Positions 47,132 through 57,100 of a stretch of 64,000 nucleotides of DNA are shown here, piece after piece (positions within the stretch are counted from its first letter, which is position 1; every line of letters starts with the position of its first letter). Where the stretch lies: the NCBI RefSeq assembly GCF_018531375.1, contig NZ_JAHBOH010000001.1:682001-746000 (forward strand). Direction: 5' to 3'. The DNA is from Cellulomonas fulva (lineage in GTDB: Bacteria > Actinomycetota > Actinomycetes > Actinomycetales > Cellulomonadaceae). The notes beneath the pieces were generated by a model that did no database searches, was not told where the DNA came from, and worked only from the letters and a program-made list of their open reading frames with translations. The translations under genes and the position numbers were made by a program.

Positions 47132-47187
47132 GCGCCGACAGTAGCGACCACCGGCCCGGCCGCGCGCGGGGTCCGTACGCTGGCCCG

Positions 47188-47925
47188 GTGACCCCCGCCG
47201 ACGCGCCAGCGTTCCGCACCGTCGCGGCCCGGCCGCACGAGCCGCTGCGCACCTTCCACGCGCGGCGCGCCGCGCTGGGCCGGGACCGGACCGACGCGCT
47301 GGAGCGCCTGTTCCCCCGGTACGGGTTCTCGGTGCACGACGAGGCCGCGCCCGCCCCCCGCGACGCGCACGGGCTGCTCGACGCCGCGGCGCTGTTCGGC
47401 CGCCGCGCTCCGCTGGTCCTGGAGATCGGCCCGGGCATGGGCGCCACGACGGCGGCGATGGCGGCGGCCGACCCGGACCGCGACTACCTGGCCGTCGAGG
47501 TCCACCTGCCGGGGCTGGCGAACCTGCTCGTGCTCGTCGAGCGCCTGGGCCTGACGAACCTGCGCGTGGCGCACGGCGACGCGCTCGAGCTCGTCCGCAC
47601 CGCCGTCGCAGCCGACTCCCTGGACGCGGTGCACGCGTTCTTCCCCGACCCCTGGCCCAAGGCGCGGCACCACAAGCGCCGGCTGGTCCAGCCCGAGCAC
47701 GTCGCGCTGCTGGTGTCTCGCCTGCGCCCCGGCGGCACCCTGCACGTCGCCACCGACTGGGCGCCGTACGCGGAGCAGATGGTCGAGGTGCTGGCCGCCG
47801 ATCCCGGCCTGGTCAGCGACGGGCTCGTCGCCCGGCCCGCGCACCGGCCCGTCACCAAGTTCGAGCAGCGCGCCCTCGCCGAGGGCCGCGCGTCCCACGA
47901 CATCGTCGCCCGGAGGCTGCCGTGA
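47188..47925 (+). CDS. trmB: tRNA (guanine-N7)-methyltransferase
   Basis: 245-residue SAM-dependent enzyme making m7G46 in tRNAs. Motif I is VLEIGPGMGATTAAMA, the substrate-binding signature is HAFFPDPWPKARHHKRRLV and a later ATDW is part of the active site. GTG 47188. It overlaps the next gene (47922) by 4 bp and is divergent from the ClC gene. Full family length. Confidence 0.97.
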   Translation: MTPADAPAFRTVAARPHEPLRTFHARRAALGRDRTDALERLFPRYGFSVHDEAAPAPRDAHGLLDAAALFGRRAPLVLEIGPGMGATTAAMAAADPDRDYLAVEVHLPGLANLLVLVERLGLTNLRVAHGDALELVRTAVAADSLDAVHAFFPDPWPKARHHKRRLVQPEHVALLVSRLRPGGTLHVATDWAPYAEQMVEVLAADPGLVSDGLVARPAHRPVTKFEQRALAEGRASHDIVARRLP

Positions 47926-48785
47926 CCGACCCCGCGACGGGCCCGTCGGCCGACCCCTCGCCCGCACCTCGGCGCACGTTCCGGCTGGGGATGGTGCCGG
48001 GCGCCAACCCGGGCCGCTGGGCACGCGTGTGGGCCGAGCGGATCCGGGACGTGCCGCTCGAGCTCGTCCCGGTCGCGGCGGCCGACGCCCAGGCAGCGCT
48101 GCGCGCCGGCGAGCTCGACGCCAGCCTGCTGCGGCTGCCCGTCGACCGCGACGGCCTCGACGTCATCCCGATGTACACCGAGGCGACGGTCGTCGTCGTG
48201 CCCAAGGACCACCTGTTCACGGCGGCCGACGAGATCGCGGCCTCGGACCTCGCCGACGAGACCGTCGTGGTGCCGGGCGACGACGTGCTGGGCTGGGCCG
48301 ACGTCCCGGGCGAGCCGTTCGCGGGCGACGTCGCGACGACGAGCGACGCCGTCGACCTGGTCGCGGCGGGTCACGCGGTGCTCGTCGCGCCGCACTCGGT
48401 GGCGCGGCTGCACCTGCGACGCGGGCTCGCCACGCGGCCGGTGACGGACGCGCCCGGCTCGTCCGTCGGGCTCGCGTGGGTCACCGAGCGGCACGACGAG
48501 CTCACCGAGGAGCTCATCGGCATCGTCCGCGGCCGTACCGCGGCCTCGTCACGCGGTCGCGGCACGCCGGAGCCGCCGCGCGCGGGCGCCGGCTCGGGCA
48601 CGCGCAGCGCGAGCACGGGCGGAGCGAGCAAGGGAACGGGCAAGAACAGCCCTGGCAAGAACAGCTCGGGCAAGAACAGCACTGGCAAGAACAGCACCGG
48701 CACGAGCAGGTCCGGCACGACGGCTCGTCGGCCGGGAGGGAAGGGCTCCGCCGGCAAGGGCAGCACCCGCGGCAAGCGGCGCTGA
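47922..48785 (+). CDS. LysR-type substrate-binding domain protein without HTH
   Basis: 287 residues. A LysR-substrate type II periplasmic-fold domain (about 18-205; opening FRLGMVPGANPGRWARVW, with LDASLLRLPVD and MYTEATVVVVPKDH) lacks the usual N-terminal winged helix. It is followed by a basic Gly/Ser/Lys tail with four GKNSx repeats. The gene is coupled to trmB (GTGA overlap) and convergent with the DUF5997 gene. Proteins of this shape are common beside DUF5997 in actinobacteria; their effector and partner are unknown. The tail may bind nucleic acid, by inference only. Confidence 0.88.
   Translation: MTDPATGPSADPSPAPRRTFRLGMVPGANPGRWARVWAERIRDVPLELVPVAAADAQAALRAGELDASLLRLPVDRDGLDVIPMYTEATVVVVPKDHLFTAADEIAASDLADETVVVPGDDVLGWADVPGEPFAGDVATTSDAVDLVAAGHAVLVAPHSVARLHLRRGLATRPVTDAPGSSVGLAWVTERHDELTEELIGIVRGRTAASSRGRGTPEPPRAGAGSGTRSASTGGASKGTGKNSPGKNSSGKNSTGKNSTGTSRSGTTARRPGGKGSAGKGSTRGKRR
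48637..48696. repeat. Four 15-bp tandem repeats coding GKNSx
   Basis: Four in-frame units of GGCAAGAACAGCxxx encode the basic C-terminal tail of the LysR-type ligand-domain protein. Confidence 0.85.
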
Positions 48786-48826
48786 CGCCGCGGGAAGGAT
48801 CGAGCGCGCCGCGGTCCGGGGGCGGC

Positions 48827-49228
48827 TCAGTCGCCCGCGGTGCGCGCCTCCTCGGCACGCCGGTCGGCGTCCCGCGCGGCCAGGCGGCGCTCCTCGCGAC
48901 GGACCTCCTCGAAGGTCTGCCGCTCCCGCTCGAGCCACTCCGGCGGCTCCTCGACGAGCGCGTTGATCTCGTCGGTGGTCAGCGGGTCGGTGATCCCCGC
49001 GCGGGCGAGCCCCGAGGTCGAGACGCGCAGGCGCGCGGCGACGACGTTGCGCGGGTGCGGCCCGTTGCGCCGCAGGTCCGTGAGCCACTGCGGGGGGTTG
49101 CGCTGGAGCTCCGCGAGCTCGTCCCGCGTGACCGTGCCGGTGCGGAACTCCTCGGGCGTCGCAGGCAGGTACACGTCGAGCTTCGCCGCTGCGGTGGACG
49201 GCTTCATCTCCTGCGTCTTCTTGGGCAC
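48827..49228 (-). CDS. DUF5997-family protein
   Basis: 133-residue cytoplasmic protein with the DUF5997 opening AAKLDVYLPATPEEF and the WLTDLRRNGPHPRNVVAARLRVS core, then a helix-turn-helix-looking segment (LTTDEINALVEEPPEWLERE) and a charged C-terminal tail. The function is unknown. It converges with the LysR-type ligand-domain gene, a pairing frequent in actinobacteria. The starting ATG is at 49228. Confidence 0.85.
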   Translation of the reverse strand: MPKKTQEMKPSTAAAKLDVYLPATPEEFRTGTVTRDELAELQRNPPQWLTDLRRNGPHPRNVVAARLRVSTSGLARAGITDPLTTDEINALVEEPPEWLERERQTFEEVRREERRLAARDADRRAEEARTAGD

Positions 49229-49334
49229 GACCCCAGCCTAGGCGGTGCGCCGGGGCCCGCCCGCGCTCGCCGTGCGGGCCCGGCCGACCGGTGAGAGGGT
49301 TCAGCGACTCTTCCACGACCCGAAAGGACGCACC

Positions 49335-49493
49335 GTGGCTCTGTGGCTCGTGCTCATCATCGCCGGCCTGGTCCTGCTCGTGCTCGGCCTCGCCGGGCTC
49401 GGCCAGTTCTTCATCTACGTCGGTCTGATCGTCGCCGTCGTCGGCGTCGTCCTCGTCTTCGTCGGACGAGGCAACCGCCCCGTCGGCAGATAA
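49335..49493 (+). CDS. Tiny two-helix membrane protein
   Basis: 52-residue hydrophobic protein with two membrane helices (about 2-21 and 24-44) and a short basic tail GRGNRPVGR. GTG 49335 is chosen because GAAAGGACG precedes it; a longer reading adds non-hydrophobic sequence. Function unknown. It ends at a long bidirectional palindrome facing glgP. Confidence 0.7.
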   Translation: MALWLVLIIAGLVLLVLGLAGLGQFFIYVGLIVAVVGVVLVFVGRGNRPVGR

Positions 49494-49553
49494 CCCCCGG
49501 CCCCCGCCCCCGCCCCCCGGTCCCCGCCCCCGGACCCCCCGACCCCCACCCCG

Positions 49554-49605
49554 AGAACGCCATCGCTCCGGCTCTAGAGGTTCAGAGCCGGAGCGATGGC
49601 GTTCT
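49554..49605. terminator. Bidirectional palindromic terminator between the tiny membrane protein and glgP
   Basis: Perfect 22-bp arms (49554-49575 and 49584-49605) with an 8-base loop. Further flanking bases 49549-49553 also pair (CCCCGAG with CTCGGGG across a short bulge). It shares the CTCCGGCTCT core with the palindrome at 37403-37458 and serves two convergent genes. Confidence 0.9.
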
Positions 49606-49637
49606 GGGTCTCGGGGTGACGACCGGTCCGGGCGGTG

Positions 49638-52112
49638 TCAGGCCGGGGGGACCGGCGGGGTGTGCCAGATGCGGTCGATGTAGTCCCGCATCGAGCGGTC
49701 CGAGGAGAAGAAGCCGCCGCGCGCCACGTTGAGCACCGCGGAGCGGGTCCACGCCTCGGGGTCCGCGTACGCCGCGTCGACCTTGGCCTGCGCGTCGACG
49801 TAGGCCTGGAAGTCCGCGAGCGCCAGGAAGCGGTCCTCGTTGAGCAGGTTGGACACGATCGGCTCGAAGACCGTCCGGTCCCCGCCGGAGAACGCGCCGG
49901 AGGCGATCAGGTCGAGCGCGTGCCGCAGGTCCACGTTCGTCTCGTAGTACGCCGACGGGTGGTAGCCGCGGTCCACGAGCTCGGCCACCTGCGGCTCGTC
50001 GAGCCCGAACAGGAAGAAGTTCTCGTCGCCGACGAGCTCGCGGATCTCGACGTTCGCGCCGTCGTCCGTCCCGATCGTCAGCGCGCCGTTGAGCATGAAC
50101 TTCATGTTGCCCGTGCCCGACGCCTCCTTGCCCGCGAGCGAGATCTGCTCCGACAGGTCGGCCGCGGGGATCAGCGTCTCCGCGAGGGTGACGTTGTAGT
50201 TGGCCGGGAACGCGACCCGGAGCCGGCCCTCGAGCGCCGGGTCCTCGTTGATCGTCGCCCCGACCGCGTTGATGAGCCCGATGATCTGCTTGGCCATCAC
50301 GTAGCCGGGCGCCGCCTTGGCGCCGAACGCGAACGTGCGCGGCGTGACGTCGCCGATCGCGAGCTTGCCGGTGGAGACCTTCTCGTACAGCGACACGATG
50401 TGCAGCAGCTTGAGGGTCTGGCGCTTGTACTCGTGCAGCCGCTTCACCATGACGTCGAACATCGTGTCCGGGTCGACCGTGATGCCGTCGCGGTGCGCCA
50501 GGACGTCGGCGATCCGCAGCTTGTTGGCGTGCTTGACCTCCCGGAACCGGCGCCGGAACTCGGCGTCGTCGGCCAGCGGCTCCAGCCCCCGGAGCTGGTC
50601 GAGGTCCGTGACCCAGCCGTCGCCGATCGCCTCGGTGACCAGCGTCGACAGGCCCGGGTTGGACAGCCGCAGGAAGCGTCGCGGGGTGACGCCGTTGGTG
50701 ACGTTGGTGAACTTGTCCGGCCAGTACCCCGCGAAGTCGTCGAGCACCTTGTCCCGCAGCAGCTGGCTGTGCAGCGCCGCGACGCCGTTGACCTTGGTGC
50801 CCGCGACCGTGGCCAGGTAGGCCATGCGCACCGCGCGCACCGGGTACTCCGCGATGATCGACATGCGGCGCACGCGCAGCTCGTCGTCCGGGTACGCCTC
50901 GCGCAGCTCGGCCAGGAACTCGTCGTTGATGCGGTAGATGATCTCCAGGTGCCGCGGCAGCAGGCGGCCCAGCAGGTCCACCGGCCACACCTCGAGCGCC
51001 TCCGGCAGCAGGGTGTGGCACGTGTACGCGAAGCACCGCTGCGTGACCGACCAGGCGTCCGCCCAGTCCCACCCCTTCTCGTCGACGAGCACGCGCATGA
51101 GCTCCGGGACCGCGATCACCGGGTGGGTGTCGTTGAGCTGGAAGACGATGCGCTCGGGCAGGTCGTGAAGGTCGAAGTCCTCCGGGAGGACCTGGTCGAC
51201 GAAGTCCTTGATCGAGCACGCGACGAAGAAGTACTGCTGCTGCAGCCGCAGCTCCTTGCCCTGCGGCGTGGAGTCCTCCGGGTACAGGACCTTGGAGATG
51301 TTCTCCGCGAACGTCTGGGCGCGCACGGCCTCGGCGTAGTCGCCGGCGTTGAAGATCTGGAGGTCGAACGCGCGGGTGGCCTGGGCGCTCCACAGGCGCA
51401 GCGTGTTCACGCGCCCGTTCTCGTAGCCCGGCACCATGTAGTTGTAGGGCACGCCCTGGACCGACCAGCCCGGCACCCACCGGCGCTTCACCACGCCGTC
51501 GTCGTCCTGGTACTGCTCGACGCTCCCGCCGAAGCTCACGGTGACCGCCGACTCGGGGTGCGGGAACTCCCACGGCGACCCCAGGCGCAGCCAGTCGTCG
51601 GGCTTCTCCACCTGCCAGCCGTCCACGAACGTCTGGCGGAAGATCCCGTACTCGTAGCGGATGCCGTAGCCGATGCACGGGACGTTCATGGTGGCGAGCG
51701 AGTCGATGAAGCACGCGGCCAGCCGGCCGAGGCCGCCGTTGCCCAGGCCGGGCTCGACCTCCTCCTCGCGCAGCTCGTCCAGGTCGATGCCCAGGCTCGC
51801 GAGGCCCTCGCGCACGATGTCCTGCAGGTCCGCGGCCAGCAGCGCGTTGTCGAGCTGGCGACCCAGCAGGAACTCCGCGGACAGGTACGCCACCGACTTG
51901 GCCTGCAGCTGGCCCTGGCGGCGCAGCGTGGAGAGCCAGCGGGTCATCAGGTAGTGGCGCACCGTGCGCGCCATCGCCAGGTACTTGTCGTTCGCGGAGG
52001 CCCGCGTCAGGTCCACGCCCTGGCCGAAGTTGAGCTCGCGCAGGAACTCCCGCACGAAGCCGTCCACGGTGTGCTCACGCGTCGCGATGGGGGGTGTCGT
52101 GTCTGCCGTCAC
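49638..52112 (-). CDS. glgP: Glycogen/alpha-glucan phosphorylase
   Basis: 824-residue GT35 enzyme phosphorolysing terminal alpha-1,4 bonds of glycogen to glucose 1-phosphate. Complete-length family protein with the classic N-terminal YLSAEFLLGRQL, the phosphate-site region, and the pyridoxal-phosphate Lys in EASGTGNMKFMLNGALTIG. No mammalian-type regulatory phosphorylation segment. A GTG or ATG start (52112) follows GACGGTG. Two CTTGC direct repeats lie upstream in its promoter region. No glycogen-synthesis partner is seen nearby. Confidence 0.98.
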   Translation of the reverse strand: MTADTTPPIATREHTVDGFVREFLRELNFGQGVDLTRASANDKYLAMARTVRHYLMTRWLSTLRRQGQLQAKSVAYLSAEFLLGRQLDNALLAADLQDIVREGLASLGIDLDELREEEVEPGLGNGGLGRLAACFIDSLATMNVPCIGYGIRYEYGIFRQTFVDGWQVEKPDDWLRLGSPWEFPHPESAVTVSFGGSVEQYQDDDGVVKRRWVPGWSVQGVPYNYMVPGYENGRVNTLRLWSAQATRAFDLQIFNAGDYAEAVRAQTFAENISKVLYPEDSTPQGKELRLQQQYFFVACSIKDFVDQVLPEDFDLHDLPERIVFQLNDTHPVIAVPELMRVLVDEKGWDWADAWSVTQRCFAYTCHTLLPEALEVWPVDLLGRLLPRHLEIIYRINDEFLAELREAYPDDELRVRRMSIIAEYPVRAVRMAYLATVAGTKVNGVAALHSQLLRDKVLDDFAGYWPDKFTNVTNGVTPRRFLRLSNPGLSTLVTEAIGDGWVTDLDQLRGLEPLADDAEFRRRFREVKHANKLRIADVLAHRDGITVDPDTMFDVMVKRLHEYKRQTLKLLHIVSLYEKVSTGKLAIGDVTPRTFAFGAKAAPGYVMAKQIIGLINAVGATINEDPALEGRLRVAFPANYNVTLAETLIPAADLSEQISLAGKEASGTGNMKFMLNGALTIGTDDGANVEIRELVGDENFFLFGLDEPQVAELVDRGYHPSAYYETNVDLRHALDLIASGAFSGGDRTVFEPIVSNLLNEDRFLALADFQAYVDAQAKVDAAYADPEAWTRSAVLNVARGGFFSSDRSMRDYIDRIWHTPPVPPA

Positions 52113-52157
52113 CGGTCCACCGTAGCCAGATCGTGTGTACGGCGGATGACGTAAGTC

Positions 52158-52171
52158 CTTGCAAATCTTGC
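52158..52171 (-). promoter_or_regulatory. CTTGC direct repeats upstream of glgP
   Basis: CTTGCAAATCTTGC, two CTTGC copies nine bases apart, lies 46-59 bases before the glgP start. CTTGC-type repeats appear in maltose/amylase promoters of some actinobacteria, so carbohydrate-responsive control is possible. No repressor was found nearby. Confidence 0.25.
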
Positions 52172-52197
52172 GTACGTGCTCGTATCGCCCCGCGAGT

Positions 52198-52213
52198 TCA
52201 CCCGTTCGGGTGA
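52198..52213 (-). terminator. Hairpin between glgP promoter region and the secreted repeat-protein gene
   Basis: TCACCC-GTTC-GGGTGA, perfect 6-bp arms with a 4-base loop, sits immediately after the stop of the minus-strand gene ending at 52218 and so could end its transcript before the glgP promoter. Confidence 0.55.
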
Positions 52214-52217
52214 CCCG

Positions 52218-54038
52218 TTACCGCAGGAGCCTCAGGTCGACGGTGCCCAGGTCGAGCGTCGTCCCCGACGACGGTGTGGTGACGGAGCGGACAGCGGCGG
52301 GAAGCACGAGCCGGAACGGCACGTCACCCACCGAGGCCGGCAGGCCGAGCGTCCTCAGCCGGACGTGGGAGCCCCAGCCCCGCAGCGGGGGGACGACGAA
52401 CTCGCCGGTGCTCTTCACCTGGATGGACTCGTGGCCGCGCGCACCCTCGGCCACGAGCAGGCCTCGGTAGGGTCGCCCGTCGAACGTCAGCCGGCCGGTG
52501 ATCGCACCCGCGGGATCCGGCAGACGTGTCGCCAACGGCACCCCGGGCGCGACTCTCACCCACCGGTCGATCTGGCTGCCGGAGTCGGTGAAGCCCCTGA
52601 CCTTGAGCCGCTGACGCCTGCCCGGGACGACGCTCTCGAGCACGTAGTAGCCCGAGCTCGAGGTCCGCGTGTACGCCGCGCCGTTCCCGTCCTGGGCCGG
52701 CCCGTAGATCCAGACCGAGGACGGCCGTCCTCCGCCGTTCTGCACCACGCCCGAGATCCGCACCGTCGCGCGCATCGGCTGGGGGGCCACCGTCGTCGTC
52801 CGCCCCGCCGTCACCACGACCTCGCGCTTCAGGTACGTGCGGGCGGTGAGGTCGTGCACGACGAGCGTGTACGTCCCGGGGACCGCGTGCAGGCTCCGGG
52901 AACCACCCGTCGAGCGCGTCACGTCGTCCGTCACCGTGCGGTTCGCCGAGTCCGCGAGCGCCATCTCGACCTGGTGATCGGCCGTCGCCGCGCCCGTGCT
53001 CACCGAGACGGCGCCCGTCCGTCGCACGTCCACGTCGTGCGTGGCGACCGTGTCGGCGGTGAGCTCGACCGTCTGCGGGACCGCACCGAGAGAGTCCGAC
53101 GTCGCCGTCACCAGGTACGACCCGAGCGGGAGGATGCCGGGACCCACCCGGTAGCGACCCTTGCTGTCCGTCGTCACCCGCGCCCAGCCGCCGGCGGGGA
53201 AACCACCGATCCCCGCGATCGTCGACGCGCGCTCGAGGTCGACCGTGGCGCCCGGCACCGGGGTCCCTCCATGGCGCACCACGCCGGACACCTCACCCGA
53301 CACGTCCCCCAGATCCGGCGTCACCGTCGTCCGCTCGCCCGGGCGCACCACCACCTCGCCCAGCTCGGTGCTCCAGGACGGGGTGGCCAGGGCGCCGGGC
53401 TCCTGCAGGGTGCTGACGGCCTTGACCGAGTACCGGCCCGGCACCAGGTCCCGCCAGGTCGTGGGGCCGTCGCCCTGGGCCACCTGGCTCCCGTCGGCGG
53501 CCATCAGCGCGATGCTGTCGTAGCGCGCGGCGTCGGTCCCCACCACCGCGACGGAGCCCGTGCGATCGAGCTCGAGCGCCAGCGTCCGGGGCCCGACGAG
53601 CGTCGGCAGCGGCTCGAGCATCTGCGAGGCGTAGGCGTGCGCACCGGACCGCCCGACGAAGACGGGGGCGAACCCGGCCAGCTCCCGGCCGCGCTCGCGG
53701 AAGTCGCCGACCACGTTGGCCGAGACGTAGAACGGAGCCGTCCCGGGTGCCCGGATCGCGTAGGCGCCGGTCTCCGCGTCGGACAGCACCGACTTCCGCA
53801 CGCCCGTGCTGGGCTCCCAGTACGTGACCGTGACCCGGGCACCGCGACCGCCGACGGCGGGCAGCGGCCGGCCGTCGACCTTCACGACGCCGCTGATCGT
53901 GGCGACCGCCGCCTCGGCGGCGGTGCTCGGCACGACGCTCAGCGCCAGCGCCGCGGCGACGACGCCGACGAGCGCCGCTCGGACGCGGCTCCCACCGCGC
54001 GGCGCCTGCCGTGCAGGGGGGAGGGAGAGCGACGACAT
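52218..54038 (-). CDS. Secreted protein with four CarboxypepD_reg-like repeats
   Basis: 606 residues. A signal peptide (about 15-43) ends near AAEA-AV. The mature protein is mostly beta-rich and contains four carboxypeptidase-regulatory-like repeats opening ISGVVKVDGRPL, VSGVVRHGGTPV, ISGVVQNGGGRP and ITGRLTFDGRPY; the regions between are less conserved. No sortase motif, membrane anchor or catalytic domain is seen, so it may be a secreted structural or adhesive scaffold. It is divergent from the large LAVTG-anchored gene. Start ATG 54038 follows GGAACGACCC. Confidence 0.85.
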   Translation of the reverse strand: MSSLSLPPARQAPRGGSRVRAALVGVVAAALALSVVPSTAAEAAVATISGVVKVDGRPLPAVGGRGARVTVTYWEPSTGVRKSVLSDAETGAYAIRAPGTAPFYVSANVVGDFRERGRELAGFAPVFVGRSGAHAYASQMLEPLPTLVGPRTLALELDRTGSVAVVGTDAARYDSIALMAADGSQVAQGDGPTTWRDLVPGRYSVKAVSTLQEPGALATPSWSTELGEVVVRPGERTTVTPDLGDVSGEVSGVVRHGGTPVPGATVDLERASTIAGIGGFPAGGWARVTTDSKGRYRVGPGILPLGSYLVTATSDSLGAVPQTVELTADTVATHDVDVRRTGAVSVSTGAATADHQVEMALADSANRTVTDDVTRSTGGSRSLHAVPGTYTLVVHDLTARTYLKREVVVTAGRTTTVAPQPMRATVRISGVVQNGGGRPSSVWIYGPAQDGNGAAYTRTSSSGYYVLESVVPGRRQRLKVRGFTDSGSQIDRWVRVAPGVPLATRLPDPAGAITGRLTFDGRPYRGLLVAEGARGHESIQVKSTGEFVVPPLRGWGSHVRLRTLGLPASVGDVPFRLVLPAAVRSVTTPSSGTTLDLGTVDLRLLR

Positions 54039-54184
54039 GGGTCGTTCCTACCAGGTCGGCGCGCGCCGCGGGACAGTGCCCAGCCCCGGGTGGTGCACGG
54101 CCTTGTCCATCACCCGATCGAGACCTCATGCGGGGGCACGGTGGGTCGATGTTCCGGGGGACCCGTCCCCTCCCGAAGGCCATC

Positions 54185-57100
54185 ATGCCCAGCACCCGCT
54201 CCTGGCGCGCCCGGCTCAGCGCGCTCACCGGCGTCCTCGCCGTCCTCGCCGTCCTCGCGGCGACCCTGCTCGGCGGGTCGCTGCCCGCGAGCGCCGCCAA
54301 CATCGCCCCGTTCACACCGGTGTTCTCGACGAACGCGCACGGCACGGTGCTCATGGCGGCCAACACGCTCATGACGTGCTCGACCACCTCCGGCACCGGG
54401 TCCGGGACCTGCGCCACGGCACGCGCGAGCAACGACGTGTCGCTCACCAGCACCGTGCGCAACAACAACTTCACGGGTGCGTTCGTCGACGTGCTGGCGG
54501 ACGGCGCGACGACGTTCAACTCGTCGTCCGCCCGCCTCACCGTGCCGGACGACAGCTCGGTGCTGTTCGCGGCGCTCGTGTGGGGCGGTCGGACGTCGAC
54601 GAGCAACGCGACGTCGAGCAACGCGGCCAAGCGCCAGACGGCGTACCTGAAGGTCGACAGCGACGCGGGCGAGGACGTCGCGGGCCGGGCTATCACGTCG
54701 ACGTGGTTCGCCGAGACGAGCGCGACGCAGGGCTACCAGGCCTACCTCGACGTGACCGACGTCGTCACGGCCGCCGGCTCGGGCAGCTACACGGTCGGCA
54801 ACGTCCAGTCGACCACCGGGACCGACAACACGTTCGCCGGGTGGTCGCTCGTCGTCGCGGTCTCCGACGCGACGCTGCCCATGCGCAACCTCAGCGTGTT
54901 CCGCGGGTTCTCGGAGATCCAGAACGCCGTCGGCAGCCGCGAGGTCGCGTTCGACGTCAGCGGCTTCCTGACGCCGCCGAGCGGCGCGGTGCGCACCACG
55001 CTCGGTGCCGTCACCTACGAGGGCGACCGCGGCTCGACCGGTGACCGGTTCACGCTCAACTCGACGGACCTCAGCGACGGGCTCAACCCGACCACGGACG
55101 TGTTCAACTCGACGATCAGCGACCGGGGCACGCGCGTGAGCGCCGGGCAGAACCCGGACTACGCGAACCAGCTCGGGTTCGACGCCGACCTGTTCGCGGC
55201 GGACGGCATCCTGCCGAACGGCGCGACGAGCGCGACCCTCAAGGCCACCACCTCGAGCGAGCAGTACTGGATCGGCCTCGTCACGTTCGCCACCGACCTG
55301 TACGAGCCGAACGTGCACGGCAACAAGTCCGTCACGCTCGTCGACCGCGACGCGAGCGCGACCACGACGGTGGGCGACGAGCTCACGTACAGCGTGATCG
55401 TCGAGAACACCGGGCTGGACGTCGCGTCCGGCACCGTGCTGTACGACGCGATCCCGACCGGCACGACGTACGTGCCGGGCTCGCTGAGCATCACGCGCGA
55501 CCCGGTCATGGACGGGGACGAGGCGTCCGGCACGTACGTCCCGGACACGACCTGGGCCACCGGTGGCGCGATCCGCGCCGCCCTGGGCGACGTCCCGGTG
55601 TCGACCGGCACCACCCCGCGCTACGTCGTCGAGTTCACGGTCACGATCGACAGCGCGGTGCGCGCCGGCCAGGAGCTGCTCAACATCGCGCAGGTGACGT
55701 CGCGCGGCGCGACCACGCGGACCGTCACCGGCGCGGTGACCAACACGACGCTGAACGTGGTGCCCGTGGGCGGCGCGACGGGTGTGCCGACCGTCCGCGA
55801 CCACACCGCGGTGCTGGTCCCGACTCCCACGGTCGCCTCGGCGACGGTCGACCTGCTCGCGGGCGCGTCCGAGACCGGCCTCACGGTCGTCGGGTCCACG
55901 ATGCCCGCGCGCGGCACGCTCGTCGACGGCGGCGACGGCACGGTGAGCTACACGCCCGAGCCGGACTTCGCGGGACGCGACGCGTTCACCTACACGGTGC
56001 GCGACGCCGACGGCAACGCCGCCACGGGCACGGTCGTCATCGAGGTCGTCAACACCGCACCGACCGCCGTCGACGACCCCGTCGACCTGGACGTCGACGT
56101 CCCCGCCGCCACGGCGACCCCGGTCGCGGTGCTCGGCAACGACACCGACGCCAACGGGGACGCGCTGCGGGTGCGCAGCATCACCGTCGGCACGACGACC
56201 GTCACGTCCGGCCCGCTCACGACCGCCGCGGGCGGCACGGTGACGCTCACCGACGGCGCCGTGACCTACACCAAGCCGGCCGGCGGTCTCGCGGTCGGCG
56301 CGACCGACACGTTCGACTACGTCGTCGAGGACACCCGCGGCGGGTCGGATGCCGGGACGGTCACCGTCACGGGCCGGCAGATCAACTCGGCGCCGACGGC
56401 GGGCGACGACGAGGCCGACGCGCTCGTCGGCGGCGCCGCCGTCACCATCCCCGTGCTGGCGGACGACGTCGACCCCGACGCGGGCGACGCGCTCACGGTC
56501 ACGGTCGAGTCCGGCCCCGCGCGCGGCAGCGTGACGGTGGTCGGCAACCAGCTCCGCTACACGCCGCCGGCGACGGGTGCGGGCGGCGAGGTGACGTTCA
56601 CCTACCGGGTCACGGACGGGGCGGGCGCCTTCGACGTCGCGACGGTGACCGTCACGCTCGACGCGGCGCCGGTCGCGGCCGACGACACGGCCACGACGCC
56701 GTCGGCCACCGCGGTCGTCGTCGACGTGCTCGACGACGACACCGACCCGGACGGCGACGACCTGCGGGTCACCTCCGTCGGCACGCCGAGCCACGGCGCC
56801 GCGAGCGTCGTGACCGTCGACGGCCGGACCCAGGTCCGTTACACGCCCGCCACCGGCTTCGTCGGCGACGCGACGGTCACCTACACCGTGTCCGACGACC
56901 GCGGCGGCAGCGACACCGCGACCCTCACCGTGACGGTCGCCAACGCCGCGCCCGTCGCGAACGCCGACACGCGTGGCACGACGGTGGGCGCGACGCTCAC
57001 CGGCGTCGACGTCCTGGCGAACGACACCGACGCGAACCTCACCGCGGGCTTCGGGGCGCAGGAGCTCTCCGTGACCGGCGCCACCGCCACCCACGGCACC

